Source: an uncultured Pseudomonadota bacterium (lineage in GTDB: Bacteria > Pseudomonadota > Gammaproteobacteria > Burkholderiales > Thiobacillaceae). Taken from it: DNA of 64,000 nucleotides. The notes beneath the pieces are model-generated. The model ran no database searches. It had not been told where the DNA came from and saw nothing but the letters and a program-made list of their open reading frames with translations. Location of the stretch: NCBI GenBank assembly GCA_903835655.1, contig CAILNT010000058.1, positions 38,282 through 102,281 on the forward strand, in the 5' to 3' direction. Both the position numbers and the translations under genes were made by a program. Positions 62,997-64,000 of this stretch are shown piece by piece. Numbering within the stretch: the first letter of the stretch is position 1; each line of letters opens with the position of its first letter.

Positions 62997-63845
62997 ATGT
63001 TCAACAACTGGCTGAAGACCACGCTGCTGATGGCCGCCATCGTCGCCCTGTTCGGCATGGTGGGCATGACGCTGGGCGGCGTCAGGGGCATGCTGTTGGC
63101 GCTGTTCCTGGGCTGCGCCATGAATTTCTGGGCCTACTGGAATTCCGATAAGGCGGTTCTGCGCATGTACGACGCCCAGGAGATCGGGCCGGCGGATGCG
63201 CCCGAGTTCTATGCCATCGTCGCGGAACTGGCGCAGCGCGCGCGCCTACCCATGCCCCGCGTCTATGTGATCGACGAGGCGCAGCCCAACGCCTTTGCCA
63301 CCGGACGCAACCCGGAACACGCGGCCGTCGCGGCCACCACCGGCATACTCGCCATGCTCTCGGCGCGCGAATTGCGCGGCGTGATGGCGCATGAACTGAC
63401 GCATGTGAGGAACCGCGACATCCTCACTTCCACTCTTAGCGCCAGTGTCGCTGGAGCCATCGCCTCGCTGGCGCAGTTCGGCTACCTCTTCGGCGGCGAT
63501 CGCGAGCGGCCCAACCTGCTAGTGCAACTGGTGCTGATGATCCTGGCGCCGCTGGCCGCCACCCTGATCCAGATGGCGATCTCGCGCGCCCGCGAATTCG
63601 ACGCCGATCACGGCGGGGCGGTCCTCTGCGGCGACCCGGAGGCGCTCGCCTCGGCCTTGCGCAAGATCGAGGCGCATGCGCGCGGCACGCCGATGCAGAC
63701 CGCGGACCTGCACCCGGAGACGGCCCAGATGATGATCGTCAACCCGCTGTCCGGGGGCGATCTGGCCGGTCTGTTTCGCACCCACCCCGCCACTGAAGAG
63801 CGCGTCGCACGCCTGCTGGGACTCGCCCGGCGCCGGGCCTCGTGA
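62997..63845 (+). CDS. htpX: Membrane zinc metalloprotease HtpX
   Basis: HtpX degrades misfolded inner-membrane proteins. The 282-residue protein has two N-terminal helices, the zinc motif HELTH near residue 135 and the third ligand in [10 protein letters not shown], and a third membrane segment around [19 protein letters not shown]. The length and layout are normal. ACAAGGGAG precedes the ATG. It follows the second PEP-CTERM module but has its own upstream region of 120 bases. Confidence 0.95.
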   Translation: MFNNWLKTTLLMAAIVALFGMVGMTLGGVRGMLLALFLGCAMNFWAYWNSDKAVLRMYDAQEIGPADAPEFYAIVAELAQRARLPMPRVYVIDEAQPNAFATGRNPEHAAVAATTGILAMLSARELRGVMAHELTHVRNRDILTSTLSASVAGAIASLAQFGYLFGGDRERPNLLVQLVLMILAPLAATLIQMAISRAREFDADHGGAVLCGDPEALASALRKIEAHARGTPMQTADLHPETAQMMIVNPLSGGDLAGLFRTHPATEERVARLLGLARRRAS

Positions 63846-63862
63846 ATGGCCGGTAACCGTTC

Positions 63863-64000
63863 ATCCTTGAATCCTCAGTTGAACACGCCCGAGTGTGCGT
63901 CTGGCGAGTTGTCTGGCAAGGGCGCGGAGTCGTAGCGCTTGAGCGCGTACGAATCCGGCCTACCCCTTGCGGGTGCGCGACGACGCGCATGGTCGCCCCC
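63863..64000. mobile_element. Second copy of the inverted-repeat element, cut by window edge
   Basis: It begins with the same ATCCTTGAATCCTCAGTTGA end as the element at 2062 and then runs as that element's reverse complement (GAACAC..CGAGTGTGCGTCTGG). It carries an extra 54-base segment after GTCTGGCAAGG before matching again at GCGCGACGACGCGCATGGTC. It lies 17 bases downstream of htpX. The other end is outside the window. Confidence 0.7.
63875..64000 (-). CDS. Partial small ORF of the element, second copy
   Basis: Forty-one codons are visible before the stop, with the 5' part beyond the window. It aligns with the end of the 55-residue ORF at 2108-2275: DHARRR and LPDNSPDAHS are shared, S to G and H to N differences occur, and 18 residues are inserted in frame between them. 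It may be a real small protein of the element or a fortuitous open frame. Confidence 0.3.
   Translation of the reverse strand, partial: GGDHARRRAPARGRPDSYALKRYDSAPLPDNSPDAHSGVFN

Noticed and set aside
63739..63990. Minus-strand open frame starting in the element copy and running into htpX
   Set aside because: It is antisense to the htpX 3' end and has an arginine/glycine-rich composition typical of a shadow frame in GC-rich DNA.

Overview
The window looks like chromosomal DNA of a GC-rich betaproteobacterium, most plausibly a sulfur-oxidising chemolithotroph of the Thiobacillus/Nitrosomonadales type. The evidence is gene content: an FccB-like flavoprotein with a Rieske partner, SulP and TSUP sulfur-anion transporters, a pyrophosphate-dependent phosphofructokinase next to a proton-pumping pyrophosphatase, PEP-CTERM proteins of the FxDxF type, and housekeeping genes of betaproteobacterial type. 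The genus is inference. There is no rRNA, CRISPR array, prophage or transposase in the window.

Layout. 1-6.4 kb: a partial gene, a K+ channel and an RCK-like gene separated by a 226-bp inverted-repeat element, lysA-lptM divergent from cyaY, and two stand-alone cyclic-nucleotide-binding-fold proteins. 6.4-14 kb: argH, an FKBP isomerase, then a deacetylase/GNAT pair divergent from a fused 2-oxoacid dehydrogenase E1, an E2 and a discrete acyl carrier protein; this is a candidate new acyl-transfer pathway. 14-19 kb: a LysR regulator divergent from pirin, flavodoxin, YceI and extradiol-dioxygenase-like genes, then PPK2. 19-22 kb: an outer-membrane protein remnant, tRNA-Cys, tRNA-Gly, pgsA, uvrC.

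22-36 kb is a sulfur-related region: a SulP transporter, a two-component system, a SulP-STAS-USP-USP fusion, a small membrane protein with a TSUP exporter and a tandem universal stress protein, then a Tat-exported Rieske protein and FccB-like flavoprotein with a second two-component system paralogous to the first. 36-41 kb: gamma carbonic anhydrase, arfB, and an SRPBCC/lipoprotein/EEP/clsB operon. 40-47 kb: a sigma-54 response regulator and sensor kinase divergent from a porin-like protein and a small binding protein, bracketed by two paralogous small proteins that share a C-terminal signature; one of them has a textbook sigma-54 promoter. 47-54 kb: panD, ampD, a Sel1-repeat protein, tonB-exbD-exbB with an unusually long TonB linker, and kdsB carrying an embedded repeat.

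53.8-58.7 kb is a pyrophosphate-centred block (adk, pfp, hppA). After it come two tandem copies of a module made of an upstream region, a sigma-54 promoter, two PEP-CTERM genes and a terminator. The second copy is preceded by a decayed fragment resembling the 3' end of hppA, which suggests the duplication included that gene's tail. The window closes with htpX and a truncated, inverted second copy of the 226-bp element.
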